From contig CAKSUM010000020.1 in the NCBI GenBank assembly GCA_934501535.1, positions 1 to 47,609 of the forward strand: a stretch of 47,609 nucleotides of DNA. Direction: 5' to 3'. How positions within the stretch are numbered: position 1 is the stretch's first letter; the number at the start of each line of letters is the position of its first letter. This stretch comes from an uncultured Clostridia bacterium (GTDB lineage: Bacteria > Bacillota > Clostridia > UBA1381). The notes under the pieces are model-generated. The model saw nothing but the letters and a program-made list of their open reading frames with translations, was not told the origin of the DNA and made no database searches. Below, in pieces: positions 23,566-31,970 of the stretch. A program made the position numbers and the translations under genes.

Positions 23566-25626
23566 TTATCTGAGCGTTATTTCCGTTTCAATGTAGTTTT
23601 CAGCGTTTGCTCCCGCCATAAGTCTGAATTTTCCGGGTTCCGTGATATATTCAAGGCTTCTTGTATGGAAACCGAGTTCCGCCGTATCCAAAACAATTTC
23701 AACCGTTTGCGTTTCGCCTGCGGCTATATGAACCTTTTTATAGCCCTTTAGCTCCTTTTTCGGACGTGTGACAGACGCAACCTCGTCGCGTATATACAGC
23801 TGAACAACTTCGTCGCCGTCATATTTTCCGGTATTTTTTACATCTACGCTTACGGTTATTTTATCTCCGATTTTCGGATTGATGTCCGAAACGGATAAGC
23901 CGGAATACTCAAATTCGGTATAAGACAGCCCAAATCCGAACGGAAACAGCGGCTTAATCGGCGCGTCCATATACTTGCTCGTCCAGAAAAATTCCTCAAC
24001 GGGCGGCTTTCCGGTATTGTTTTCATTATAGAACAGCGGCGCCTGACCGACAACCGTCGGGAACGTATTTACAAGTCTGCCGCTCGGGTTAAATTCACCT
24101 GTCAGTATTGCCTTATACGCATTTCCTGCCTCGCAGCCGAGCGCACCCGAGAACAGAACCGCGTCCGACAACTCGCAAACCTCTGTAAGTACCAGCGGTC
24201 TGCCGCCGATAACAACGCTGACAATTTTCTTGCCGCTCTTTTTCAGTTCGCGCAAAAGCTCAAGCTGTTCCTCGGGAATTACATTTCTTGTGCGGCTTTT
24301 TCCTTCGCCCGTCATGGCTGCCGGTTCGCCGATAAATGCAATTATCACGTCATATTTTTCACATTCCGCGCATGAGCTGACAATCGGCATACCTAACGCG
24401 GCGGCAGGCGTAACCGCTTCTTCCGGTCTGCCCAAGCCTTCCCAGCAACCGAGCATTTCTCTGCCGTCATCGGCAAACGGACCGGATATTGCCGCATTCA
24501 TATCTTTAAGCGGCAAAACACCGTCATTCTTCAGCAAAACAACCGATTTTTTCGCTGCCTCAAGCGCGAGCGCGCGGCTCTCCGGCAAATTGAGCACCGC
24601 AGACGCATTTTCAATATCTTTATACGGATTTTCAAACAAACCCAAGTCATATTTGAGTTCAAGAACATGCCTTACAGCGTTATCAAGCGTTTCCATCGAA
24701 ACCTCGCCGTCGGCTACAAGCTGCTCCAGATTATCCTGGAAAGTAAAAATTCCAAAGCACATCTCAACGTCAAGTCCGGCATTAATTGCGGTCTTTGCAG
24801 TATCGCGGTCACTTTCGGTATAGCCGTGAATTTTAATCTGGTCACATGAGCCGGCATCCGATATAACCGTGCCCTCAAAGCCCAGCTTACCGCGAAGAAC
24901 ATCGGTAAGCAGATATTTGCTGCCTGTGCACGGTTCTCCGTTCAGGTCATGAAAAGCCGACATAACCGTTCTTACTCCGGCGTCAATCGCCGCCTTAAAC
25001 GGAGGAAGGTATACATCAAAAAGAGTCTGCTCCGACATATCCGCCGTATTGTAATCTCTGCCGCCCATGCATGCACCGTACCCCACAAAATGTTTTGCGC
25101 ATGCGGCAAGATGCTTTCCGTCCGAAAGACTGTCGCCCTGGATACCGCGAACGCGTGCTTTTGCAAATTCGGAAATCAGATATGTGTCCTCGCCGGCACC
25201 CTCAACGCCTCGGCCCCAGCGAGGGTCACGCGCAACGTCAATCATAGGTGCATAAACCCAGTTTATGCCGTTTGCCGCCGCCTCCATCGTCGATACCTCG
25301 GAGGTTCTGCGCGCAAGCTCCGGTTCCCATGAAAAACTCTCTGTCCACGGAACCGGAAAGGTTGTTCTGTAGCCGTGAATTACATCGAATCCCAAAAGCA
25401 GCGGTATGCCCAAACGACTTTCTTCAACAGCTGCTTTCTGCATTTCATTTGCTTTTTCAACATCGGCAATACCAAGAAAGGAGCCTATACGCCCCTCTCT
25501 CAGCAAATCCCAGCCAACCTTATAATCGTCATTATAGATAGAATTTCCGCACTGATTAAGCTGACCGACCTTTTCGCGCACGGTCATTTTATCCATTAAA
25601 TCCTTTATAAATTGCTGTTTATTCAT
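23566..25626 (-). CDS. Beta-glucosidase, glycoside hydrolase family 3
   Basis: A 686-residue retaining exo-glycosidase without a signal peptide. The (beta/alpha)8 domain shows LLGFDVIHGYRTTFPVPW, YAPMIDVARDPRWGRGVEGAGEDTYL in two pieces, AAC-AKHFVGYG and the nucleophile D257 in VISDAGSC, where most relatives have SDW. The alpha/beta sandwich (~360-550) and a C-terminal fibronectin-III-like domain (~580-680, with VSVDVKNTGKYDGDEVVQLY) complete the usual three-domain plan. It likely removes glucose or a related sugar from imported glycosides. It is the sixth gene of the GH78 operon, 16 bp after the GH57-like gene. Confidence 0.95.
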   Translation of the reverse strand: MNKQQFIKDLMDKMTVREKVGQLNQCGNSIYNDDYKVGWDLLREGRIGSFLGIADVEKANEMQKAAVEESRLGIPLLLGFDVIHGYRTTFPVPWTESFSWEPELARRTSEVSTMEAAANGINWVYAPMIDVARDPRWGRGVEGAGEDTYLISEFAKARVRGIQGDSLSDGKHLAACAKHFVGYGACMGGRDYNTADMSEQTLFDVYLPPFKAAIDAGVRTVMSAFHDLNGEPCTGSKYLLTDVLRGKLGFEGTVISDAGSCDQIKIHGYTESDRDTAKTAINAGLDVEMCFGIFTFQDNLEQLVADGEVSMETLDNAVRHVLELKYDLGLFENPYKDIENASAVLNLPESRALALEAAKKSVVLLKNDGVLPLKDMNAAISGPFADDGREMLGCWEGLGRPEEAVTPAAALGMPIVSSCAECEKYDVIIAFIGEPAAMTGEGKSRTRNVIPEEQLELLRELKKSGKKIVSVVIGGRPLVLTEVCELSDAVLFSGALGCEAGNAYKAILTGEFNPSGRLVNTFPTVVGQAPLFYNENNTGKPPVEEFFWTSKYMDAPIKPLFPFGFGLSYTEFEYSGLSVSDINPKIGDKITVSVDVKNTGKYDGDEVVQLYIRDEVASVTRPKKELKGYKKVHIAAGETQTVEIVLDTAELGFHTRSLEYITEPGKFRLMAGANAENYIETEITLR

Positions 25627-25642
25627 TTTTGTTCCCCTCGAA

Positions 25643-27025
25643 TTATTCTCCGAAATACTTAACGGACATCAGCAAATCATCGATTGCCTTAATCTGCGTA
25701 TGCATAAGGTTCGGTGAATACAGACCTTTCTTATCGGCAATTCCGCCCTTTTCCATTGCAGCAGCAATTGCGTCATTTGCCTTATACATGTCATCAAGAC
25801 TTTCACGAACGTTAAAGCGTCCCGGTGATGTAGGAGCCGGAGGCCAGCGGCTGTCCGAAACCCATGCGCTTGCAAGCGCCATCATAGCGTTGTTAAGGTC
25901 ATTATCGAGAGTATCGATTGTTTCGCCGAGCTTTTCGGCAACAGCTTTGATACCGTTCAAAATTGACAGGCAAACAGGATCCATAATTCTTGAGTATTCG
26001 GTGTTAGCCCAAGCCTTTGCGGTGCCGCCGTGCCATGCAACGCCGTTTTCTATGCAGTCAACATACTTGTTTTCAATAACATTGCCCTCTGCGATGACTT
26101 CGCTCGGTGTAGCGTACTCATAGCCCGCTTCCTTAGCTGCGTCGAGGATTTCCTTAAAGCGAACAACACTGTCCGGTTCTTCCTCGAAAAAGCGTGCCTG
26201 GTTGAACTGTTTTACATAGAAATATGCACTGGAGCCGATATATTCCGCGTCCTCGGCATACGGCATGATAAAGCTGCCGCTTTCTTTAATTCTTTCCTGC
26301 CAGTTAGCAAGCATGGTCTTTATTTCGCCCATGTTGATCGGTTCTTCGCGAAGTCCCTCGGTTGCGCCCATCAGGTACCACAGGAGCAGGTTTGCCATAC
26401 AGTCGGAACGGAAAATCATCTTAAGTCCGTTCGGTGCAACCGACGGATTGGTGATATATTTCAAAAATTCCGGCTTATCTTTTATGTACTCCTCAATCTT
26501 AAAGAGGTGATTTTTGTTTGAATGACCAGCAACGTCGAACTTCAAGCCGGTAGCTTTTCTGATTTCATCAAATGATAAAAGAAGCGAATCCGCGTCCATA
26601 ACGAGCGCCTCCATACCTGCTTCTTTATACACATCGGGGATATAGCTTGCCCAGCCGCATTCCGGATTCCAACCGATTTTCGGGCGCTTGCCAACATATT
26701 TTTCCCATACATCGAGTGAATGTTTAAGCGAATGAACGCAAACTTCTTTCGGGATATTTGCGAGCATGAAGTGAATATACGGGCTTGAAACCGGCTCGAT
26801 TTTGCCCTCGGCAACGAGCTTTTTCAGCTTTTCCAGACATCTCGGGCATTTGTTTGCGATTTCCTCGATGGTTATGCCGCTTGCTTCAAACGCAATCTTA
26901 TAATCACCGCTGTCAATCAGGTCAAACAGCTTTTCGTAGCAGTTTTCGATAACCCACAGTCTTTTTTCCGGTGCCAGCTGCGAATACTGAATGTTCGCAT
27001 GCGGCATAAATATAATTTTTGGCAT
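25643..27025 (-). CDS. GH57-like glycoside hydrolase
   Basis: A 460-residue cytoplasmic protein with the layout of the GH57 (beta/alpha)7 barrel: FMPHANIQY near residue 7, IAFEASG near 44, E122 in IGWNPECGWAS as likely nucleophile and D259 in MPYAEDAEYIG as likely acid. The C-terminal ~130 residues are a helical bundle, as in GH57/GH38-type enzymes. Known GH57 members act on alpha-glucans; this one is shorter than most and sits in an operon with GH78 and GH3 enzymes, so its substrate may differ. AAGGAG precedes the ATG. Family membership is likely but distant. Confidence 0.75.
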   Translation of the reverse strand: MPKIIFMPHANIQYSQLAPEKRLWVIENCYEKLFDLIDSGDYKIAFEASGITIEEIANKCPRCLEKLKKLVAEGKIEPVSSPYIHFMLANIPKEVCVHSLKHSLDVWEKYVGKRPKIGWNPECGWASYIPDVYKEAGMEALVMDADSLLLSFDEIRKATGLKFDVAGHSNKNHLFKIEEYIKDKPEFLKYITNPSVAPNGLKMIFRSDCMANLLLWYLMGATEGLREEPINMGEIKTMLANWQERIKESGSFIMPYAEDAEYIGSSAYFYVKQFNQARFFEEEPDSVVRFKEILDAAKEAGYEYATPSEVIAEGNVIENKYVDCIENGVAWHGGTAKAWANTEYSRIMDPVCLSILNGIKAVAEKLGETIDTLDNDLNNAMMALASAWVSDSRWPPAPTSPGRFNVRESLDDMYKANDAIAAAMEKGGIADKKGLYSPNLMHTQIKAIDDLLMSVKYFGE

Positions 27026-27083
27026 AGTTTAAATTTCTCCTTATAATATTATTCTATTTTACGGGTACAATCCCTGTAAAAAG

Positions 27084-27902
27084 CTATTTCAGCAAGCCTT
27101 TAATGTAGTCATAGCAGCGTTTTGAGCCTTCTTCGATATCCTCGACATTCTCATACTCAAACAGTGCCGGACCGTCAAAATCCGCCAGAGCGTCAAGTAT
27201 AGCGCTCCAATCCATTGCGCTGTCGCCGCATGCCGCAGGCTTTAAATGTCCCGACGGCAGTGAGGCAAAATCCTTTAAATGCACAACCGCAACGCGGTTT
27301 TTCAGCTTATTGTAAACCTCCTCCGGGTGTGTAACGCCGACAGCCCACAGATTTGCAGGGTCAAAATTGACCTTTATTTCCTCCGGCAGCTGCGCCATCA
27401 TTTTATACAACGTTTCCGGGTCTGCCGACGTACTTTTGAAGTGTTCAACGCCGTCATCAAAACCGTTAACGCCGCCGTGTGTTTCCACAACCATGTAAAC
27501 GCCCACACTTGCGCCGTACTTTCCGACTTCCTTAAGACACTCAATCATATTGTCCCAGCGCGCGCCGGTAACCTCCCCGACCGGAGAAAATCCGGCAAAA
27601 ATACGAAGGTACTTAATTCCGAGCTTTGCGCACATATCGGTGACTCTTTTAATTTTAGCAACATCGTCCTTATTGCCGCACGAAAAATCATTGCCGGTAG
27701 ACGCGCAGCACAGCTCAATTCCGTATTTTTCATACAGTTTTTTTACATTATCAAGCTCCGCATCGGTTGTGTCAAGCGGCAAATCCTTAGGCGCATTGGC
27801 AATACCCAGTTCTAAAACTTCAAGACCCAATCCCTTTGTGATTTTCAACTGTTCCTCAAGCGGAGTTTCACGAAAACCCCATGAGGCATTTCCGAATTTC
27901 AT
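27084..27902 (-). CDS. Sugar phosphate isomerase/epimerase family TIM-barrel protein
   Basis: A 272-residue protein of the AP-endonuclease-2-like TIM-barrel superfamily (PF01261). Strand-end residues that should bind a divalent metal are visible in VVETHGG, NFDPANLW, VVHLKDF and FEYEN, with GLEVLELG near the start. Members interconvert keto- and aldo-sugars or epimerise carbons. In this operon it may act with the MDR dehydrogenase on an unusual oxidised sugar or on the product of glycoside cleavage. AAAGGAG lies 10 nt before the ATG; 12 bp separate it from the SGNH hydrolase gene. The precise substrate is not readable. Confidence 0.88.
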   Translation of the reverse strand: MKFGNASWGFRETPLEEQLKITKGLGLEVLELGIANAPKDLPLDTTDAELDNVKKLYEKYGIELCCASTGNDFSCGNKDDVAKIKRVTDMCAKLGIKYLRIFAGFSPVGEVTGARWDNMIECLKEVGKYGASVGVYMVVETHGGVNGFDDGVEHFKSTSADPETLYKMMAQLPEEIKVNFDPANLWAVGVTHPEEVYNKLKNRVAVVHLKDFASLPSGHLKPAACGDSAMDWSAILDALADFDGPALFEYENVEDIEEGSKRCYDYIKGLLK

Positions 27903-27914
27903 AACAGTTCTCCT

Positions 27915-28535
27915 TTACTCTGCGATACGGCGGATATAATCTGCAATCTGCTTTGCGCATGCTGCCTTTCCGTCATCGGAAAGATGTATATTATCACCGC
28001 TTATGTATCTGTCAATATCACTTGTTACAAGGGCGTTCAAATCGTTGATTACAACACCCTCCTTATTCATAAATTCAACAATGTGCTTATTGTATTCCGT
28101 TATAATTTCATTTTTCTGGTTCGGGTTTTCCGGCTTAACCGGTGTAGTTGTGGCAAAGATAATTTTGTCCGTCACTTTCCGCAGCTCGCGCAAAATTTTC
28201 GCCATATACTCAATATATTCGGGTATAGGCGTGAACGGACCGTCCTCCTCGCACACGATTGACGTATCCCAAAGACCGTTATTCCAATGAATTATATCCG
28301 GATATACAATATCGCCGCTTGCTTTTGCACCGGGCATCAGGAGAGCGTTATCAACCTTTTCGGTGCTGTTTTTGGAAAATCCCTCAAACATTCTTCCCAG
28401 CTCGTTAAGCGTATATTTCGCAAAACGGCAGTTATCCCCGGTTCCCCACACGGAAAATTCTCCGTCAAGCTCTTTTATTACATTATCCTGATAGCCCAGA
28501 CGTATGGAATCGCCGATAAGCAATACTTTTTTCAT
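27915..28535 (-). CDS. SGNH/GDSL-family hydrolase (probable carbohydrate esterase)
   Basis: A 206-residue hydrolase. GDSIRLGY (nucleophile S10) opens the protein and DNIHLSDDG supplies D181 and H184 for the catalytic triad; HWNNGLWD carries the conserved Asn block. No signal peptide, so it acts inside. It probably removes acetyl or other acyl groups from sugars released by the neighbouring enzymes. GGGGG upstream gives an average start signal. It lies 15 bp after the dehydrogenase gene. Confidence 0.9.
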   Translation of the reverse strand: MKKVLLIGDSIRLGYQDNVIKELDGEFSVWGTGDNCRFAKYTLNELGRMFEGFSKNSTEKVDNALLMPGAKASGDIVYPDIIHWNNGLWDTSIVCEEDGPFTPIPEYIEYMAKILRELRKVTDKIIFATTTPVKPENPNQKNEIITEYNKHIVEFMNKEGVVINDLNALVTSDIDRYISGDNIHLSDDGKAACAKQIADYIRRIAE

Positions 28536-28550
28536 TCTCTGCGCCCCCGA

Positions 28551-29600
28551 TTATTTTGACCAGTCAAGCAAAATCTTGAAGCAGTCAGCGCCTGCCTTTT
28601 CCTGATGTTCAAACGCTTCTTTAACCTTTGAAACGCCCCAAACCTCATACGGAAGCTTTGACGTATCGAATTTGCCCTCGGAAATCCATTGCAGAACCTG
28701 CTCTTTGCAGCCGGCACGCAGTGCACATGTCATTGTAATTGTAGCGTTCTTTACGAACCATCTGTGATAATGGTCGAAGATAATTCTGTCGGGGTAGTCG
28801 CCCTGGAGGTGAATATGAGCCGGACGGTCATCATCTTCCCAGCCGCCGTCCTTGATATACTGATGCAAGGTTCCGACAACTTCCGGATTACCCGAACATT
28901 CCATAAGCTGGTCAGCCATCTTTCCGTTGGTCGCGTCATAGATAACGCTTACCGCGTTTTCCGGAGAGGTAACAATATCCGCATAATTATCGGCAATGCT
29001 TCTTCTGAACGCATTTCTTTCAATACAGATAACCTGCAATGTCGGCTCTAAAATTTTAAGCTCCTGGATAGCCGAAAGACCAACCATGCCGGCGCCTATA
29101 ACAACGATTGTTTCGTTCGGGCGCAGCGTCAGTCTTTTAATTCCCTTAAGCGGCACGCATGCAAGATATGCCAGTACGCCCTGCTCATATGTAACGTTTT
29201 CCGGCAGCTTTACGCTGTAGTCAAACTGATTGTTGGTGGTGAAACTGTCCTTTATTGTAAATTCGCTTCCGCCGCCCCATGCTGCGCACACGTCGCCGTA
29301 CTGACGGCATTCATTAATCATAACTCTGTCGCCGATGTTTAAATCCTTTCTTGCGTCCGGTCCCTTTGCAACAACAATTCCTGCTGTTTCGTAACCCGGC
29401 ACAAGCGGATAATAGCACTGTTCGGGGTGCTGCATGCCTTTATATGTTTTCATATCCGTTCCCGTTGAAATTGCCGAGAAAAGCGTCTGACAAATGTACG
29501 CGTCATCTTTCGGCTCTGTCAGCGTGATTTCTCTCAGGTTTGCATAATGCGGTCTTTCGATAACAACCGCGCGCGTCTTTTTGTAGTCTTTGTAATCCAT
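28551..29600 (-). CDS. Medium-chain dehydrogenase lacking the catalytic zinc ligands
   Basis: A 349-residue MDR-fold oxidoreductase. The Rossmann motif VIGAGMVGL binds NAD(P), and the GroES-like N-domain shows LVPGYETAGIVV and GDRVMI. Where zinc alcohol dehydrogenases have Cys-GTD and GHE, this protein has STGTD and GYE, so the catalytic zinc cannot be held in the usual way. The structural four-cysteine loop is also missing. Such changes are known in a BchC/threonine-dehydrogenase-related branch of the superfamily. It probably oxidises or reduces a sugar hydroxyl. AAGGAGAG precedes the ATG. It is second in the GH78 operon. Confidence 0.88.
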   Translation of the reverse strand: MDYKDYKKTRAVVIERPHYANLREITLTEPKDDAYICQTLFSAISTGTDMKTYKGMQHPEQCYYPLVPGYETAGIVVAKGPDARKDLNIGDRVMINECRQYGDVCAAWGGGSEFTIKDSFTTNNQFDYSVKLPENVTYEQGVLAYLACVPLKGIKRLTLRPNETIVVIGAGMVGLSAIQELKILEPTLQVICIERNAFRRSIADNYADIVTSPENAVSVIYDATNGKMADQLMECSGNPEVVGTLHQYIKDGGWEDDDRPAHIHLQGDYPDRIIFDHYHRWFVKNATITMTCALRAGCKEQVLQWISEGKFDTSKLPYEVWGVSKVKEAFEHQEKAGADCFKILLDWSK

Positions 29601-29645
29601 AATAAAACTCTCCTTTTTTATATTTTTCCGCCGTAGGGCGGTACT

Positions 29646-31778
29646 TTATTTAGCACTGCCGCTGCCCGAAATAAGCAGCTCCTCATCTTTCCAAATCAGC
29701 ACAGCCTCAACGCCCTCGGGCAGATAATACGAAAATTCGCCGTTTTCATATTTTACTGCCATTTCGCCGTGCGGTGTGGGCACAACGCATTTATAGCTTT
29801 CCAGCTGAGTGGTATCCGGCTCGATTTCTATAAGCCCGAACCCCGGTTCAATCAGTGAAATTCCGGCAATTCCCATAGGTAAAAGCGAAACCGCCGCCGA
29901 TGCCCAGCCGTGACAATAACTCAATGGGTCATAACCGTCTTTATTGCGCTCGTCAATTTTCGGAACCTCTCTTCCTTCATAGCCGCATTCACGCAGGCAG
30001 TCGGAATGTGAGTCAACCATAATCGCCCACTGTTCTCTGAGGCGCTTCATCATGTTTTCCGCGTCATGAGTCTTTGCATATCTTTCCGCAATTTCATATT
30101 GCAGCTGTATGTGGTGCGTTTTGTCAAATTCCTTGGCAACCGCCATTTCATTATCCCATTTTTCAATCTGCGGCGCAATTTTTTCCATTAATTCGGCATA
30201 CTTGCGCACCAAGTCATTCTGTCCGGCAATTTCCGCAAAGAATTTTGCCGTTTCCAGTGAGTTATAATACAGACTGTTCAGATATGGGTCATAGCCGACA
30301 TAATCGTTCAGCTCAACCATCCACAGCTTGCCCATCGGGTTTTTCGGCACATTTATAAGCCCGGTTTCATCGGTGATGCTGATAAGATAGTCAACCGCAG
30401 CCTCAAGGCTTTCAAGATGCTTCATAACGAAATCCAGCTTGCCGGTATACATGTAATAATCATAGTATGCGATAACGTACCACGCAATGTAGTCCCAAAG
30501 CGTCGAGCAGCCTTCGCCGTATGATGACGGTACGGCGCCGTTCTTTCGCTGAACCGATTCCAGGCGCTCCATGCAGTATTCAAACAGTGCGGTGTCCGCA
30601 AACAGGTAGTGATTGAAAAGTCCCTCGAGCCGTGCGTCGCCCGTCCATAAAAATCTGTCGCGGCGCGGTGCGTCAAGGTAATATTCCTGCATGCAAAGGT
30701 GCATTGTCTGCTCGCTCATTTTCCACAGCTTGTTTATCTTTTCATCGCTGCAGCTGAACCAGCCGCGCTTTGCAACGGGGTAAAGCGTTGTGCGAACCGA
30801 AAATTCGCTTGCCGTAACCTCCGCCTCACAGTCAAAAAATTCCACCTTAACATATCTGAAAGCGACCTTCATGTGCGATTCAAATTCCTGTTCGCCGCCG
30901 AAGATACGAAATTCCTCCTCATGCATGCGGTGCTGAGCGGTGTCGCGTGACGGCTCGGCGAGCGCACTGTCAAGTGTTTCCGCATAATACAGGCGGAAGC
31001 TCATGCTTTTTTCCGATTTAACCCTCATACGGAAAAATCCCATTGCCTCGCAGCCCATATCCGCAATAAATGACGGTCCGGTGCGCCGCTCGGTTTTTGC
31101 GATAACAATTCCGTTATCGGTCAGCTCGGCGCTGTTTTCCAAAATATCTTTATATGTAACAATATCGGGAAGGTCGGGTGAATTTGCGTAGTCCGCATAT
31201 TCCTTTCCCACAAGTTTTACAACATTTTCATCAGGTGTAAAATCAGGCATTTTTGCCGTATAAAACGGTGAATCGCACCCCTTCGGCACACCGCCGGTAA
31301 AGAACTGCGAGCAGTCAAGCGGGTACAAAATTCTTTCTCTTTCAGTTCCCGGCTTGGTTTCCCACTGAACACCGCCGGCTGCGCTTGTATCTAAAATTGA
31401 GGCGTTTTCCCATGCGCTGTCATCAAATTCCGGTAAAGTCCAGTCCCATTTTGCCTTGGGGCATACACGCCATGACTCGTCCGAAACAAGCACGCTTTCT
31501 CCGTCCGTCACAAGCTCAAATGCCATAGCGCGGTGTCCGGCATGGTTTATTCCGTGAACCGCAATTGTATTTTCACCCTCGTACAGGTAAATCTTTACGG
31601 CGTAGTCGCGCGTATTGCACCATTCGTCCACGCCTGCAACAAATCTTCCGTTTATGTAAAGCTCATATCCTGTATCGGCAAAAATTCTCGCAAAGGCTTC
31701 TTTCGGTCTTTCCGAAAGCCAAACCGTCTGTCTGAAAAAACATTCGTCATTGTTTTTCCCCCAGATATTTTTTAACAT
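29646..31778 (-). CDS. Alpha-L-rhamnosidase-like glycoside hydrolase (GH78)
   Basis: A 710-residue cytoplasmic inverting glycosidase. An N-terminal jelly-roll with carbohydrate-binding look (residues ~1-150, ARIFADTGYELYINGRFV) is followed by a beta-sandwich and the (alpha/alpha)6 barrel. The active-site stretch YLDAPRRDRFLWTGDARLEG (D369 onward) matches the GH78 DxPxRxxxxWTGD pattern, and YDPLSYCHGWASA near residue 620 matches the barrel's closing motif. It likely frees L-rhamnose from pectic or flavonoid glycosides. It is the first gene of the seven-gene operon; AGGTGATT is a fair ribosome site. Confidence 0.88.
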   Translation of the reverse strand: MLKNIWGKNNDECFFRQTVWLSERPKEAFARIFADTGYELYINGRFVAGVDEWCNTRDYAVKIYLYEGENTIAVHGINHAGHRAMAFELVTDGESVLVSDESWRVCPKAKWDWTLPEFDDSAWENASILDTSAAGGVQWETKPGTERERILYPLDCSQFFTGGVPKGCDSPFYTAKMPDFTPDENVVKLVGKEYADYANSPDLPDIVTYKDILENSAELTDNGIVIAKTERRTGPSFIADMGCEAMGFFRMRVKSEKSMSFRLYYAETLDSALAEPSRDTAQHRMHEEEFRIFGGEQEFESHMKVAFRYVKVEFFDCEAEVTASEFSVRTTLYPVAKRGWFSCSDEKINKLWKMSEQTMHLCMQEYYLDAPRRDRFLWTGDARLEGLFNHYLFADTALFEYCMERLESVQRKNGAVPSSYGEGCSTLWDYIAWYVIAYYDYYMYTGKLDFVMKHLESLEAAVDYLISITDETGLINVPKNPMGKLWMVELNDYVGYDPYLNSLYYNSLETAKFFAEIAGQNDLVRKYAELMEKIAPQIEKWDNEMAVAKEFDKTHHIQLQYEIAERYAKTHDAENMMKRLREQWAIMVDSHSDCLRECGYEGREVPKIDERNKDGYDPLSYCHGWASAAVSLLPMGIAGISLIEPGFGLIEIEPDTTQLESYKCVVPTPHGEMAVKYENGEFSYYLPEGVEAVLIWKDEELLISGSGSAK

Positions 31779-31822
31779 TTAATCACCTCGTGTTTTATAA
31801 TTTAAAGCGTCATCATTTCCAC

Positions 31823-31880
31823 ATTATATTTTACCATATTTTCTGCGTATTTTCTACCTTTTTTCTGCATTTTTTTGCAG
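31823..31880 (-). promoter_or_regulatory. Promoter region of the GH78 operon with an inverted repeat
   Basis: A TATAAT -10 box (31823-31828, minus strand) lies 45 bp before the start, but no good -35 can be placed 16-18 bp upstream, as at activator-dependent promoters. CTGCA-N6-TGCAG (31865-31880) is a candidate operator about 40 bp upstream of the -10 box. Confidence 0.45.
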
Positions 31881-31934
31881 CTTATATGTCCCCTTCTGTC
31901 ACAGCGTATCGGGCACAGTTCTTATTCGCACAAA

Positions 31935-31968
31935 AAAAACGGAAAGGGGAATTTCCCTCTCCGTTTTT
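31935..31968 (-). terminator. Strong terminator of the SLH gene cluster
   Basis: On the minus strand AAAACGGA...TCCGTTTT with an inner AGGG/CCCT stem, ending in a run of eight T, immediately after the stop of the 988-residue SLH protein gene. Confidence 0.93.
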
Positions 31969-31970
31969 AA

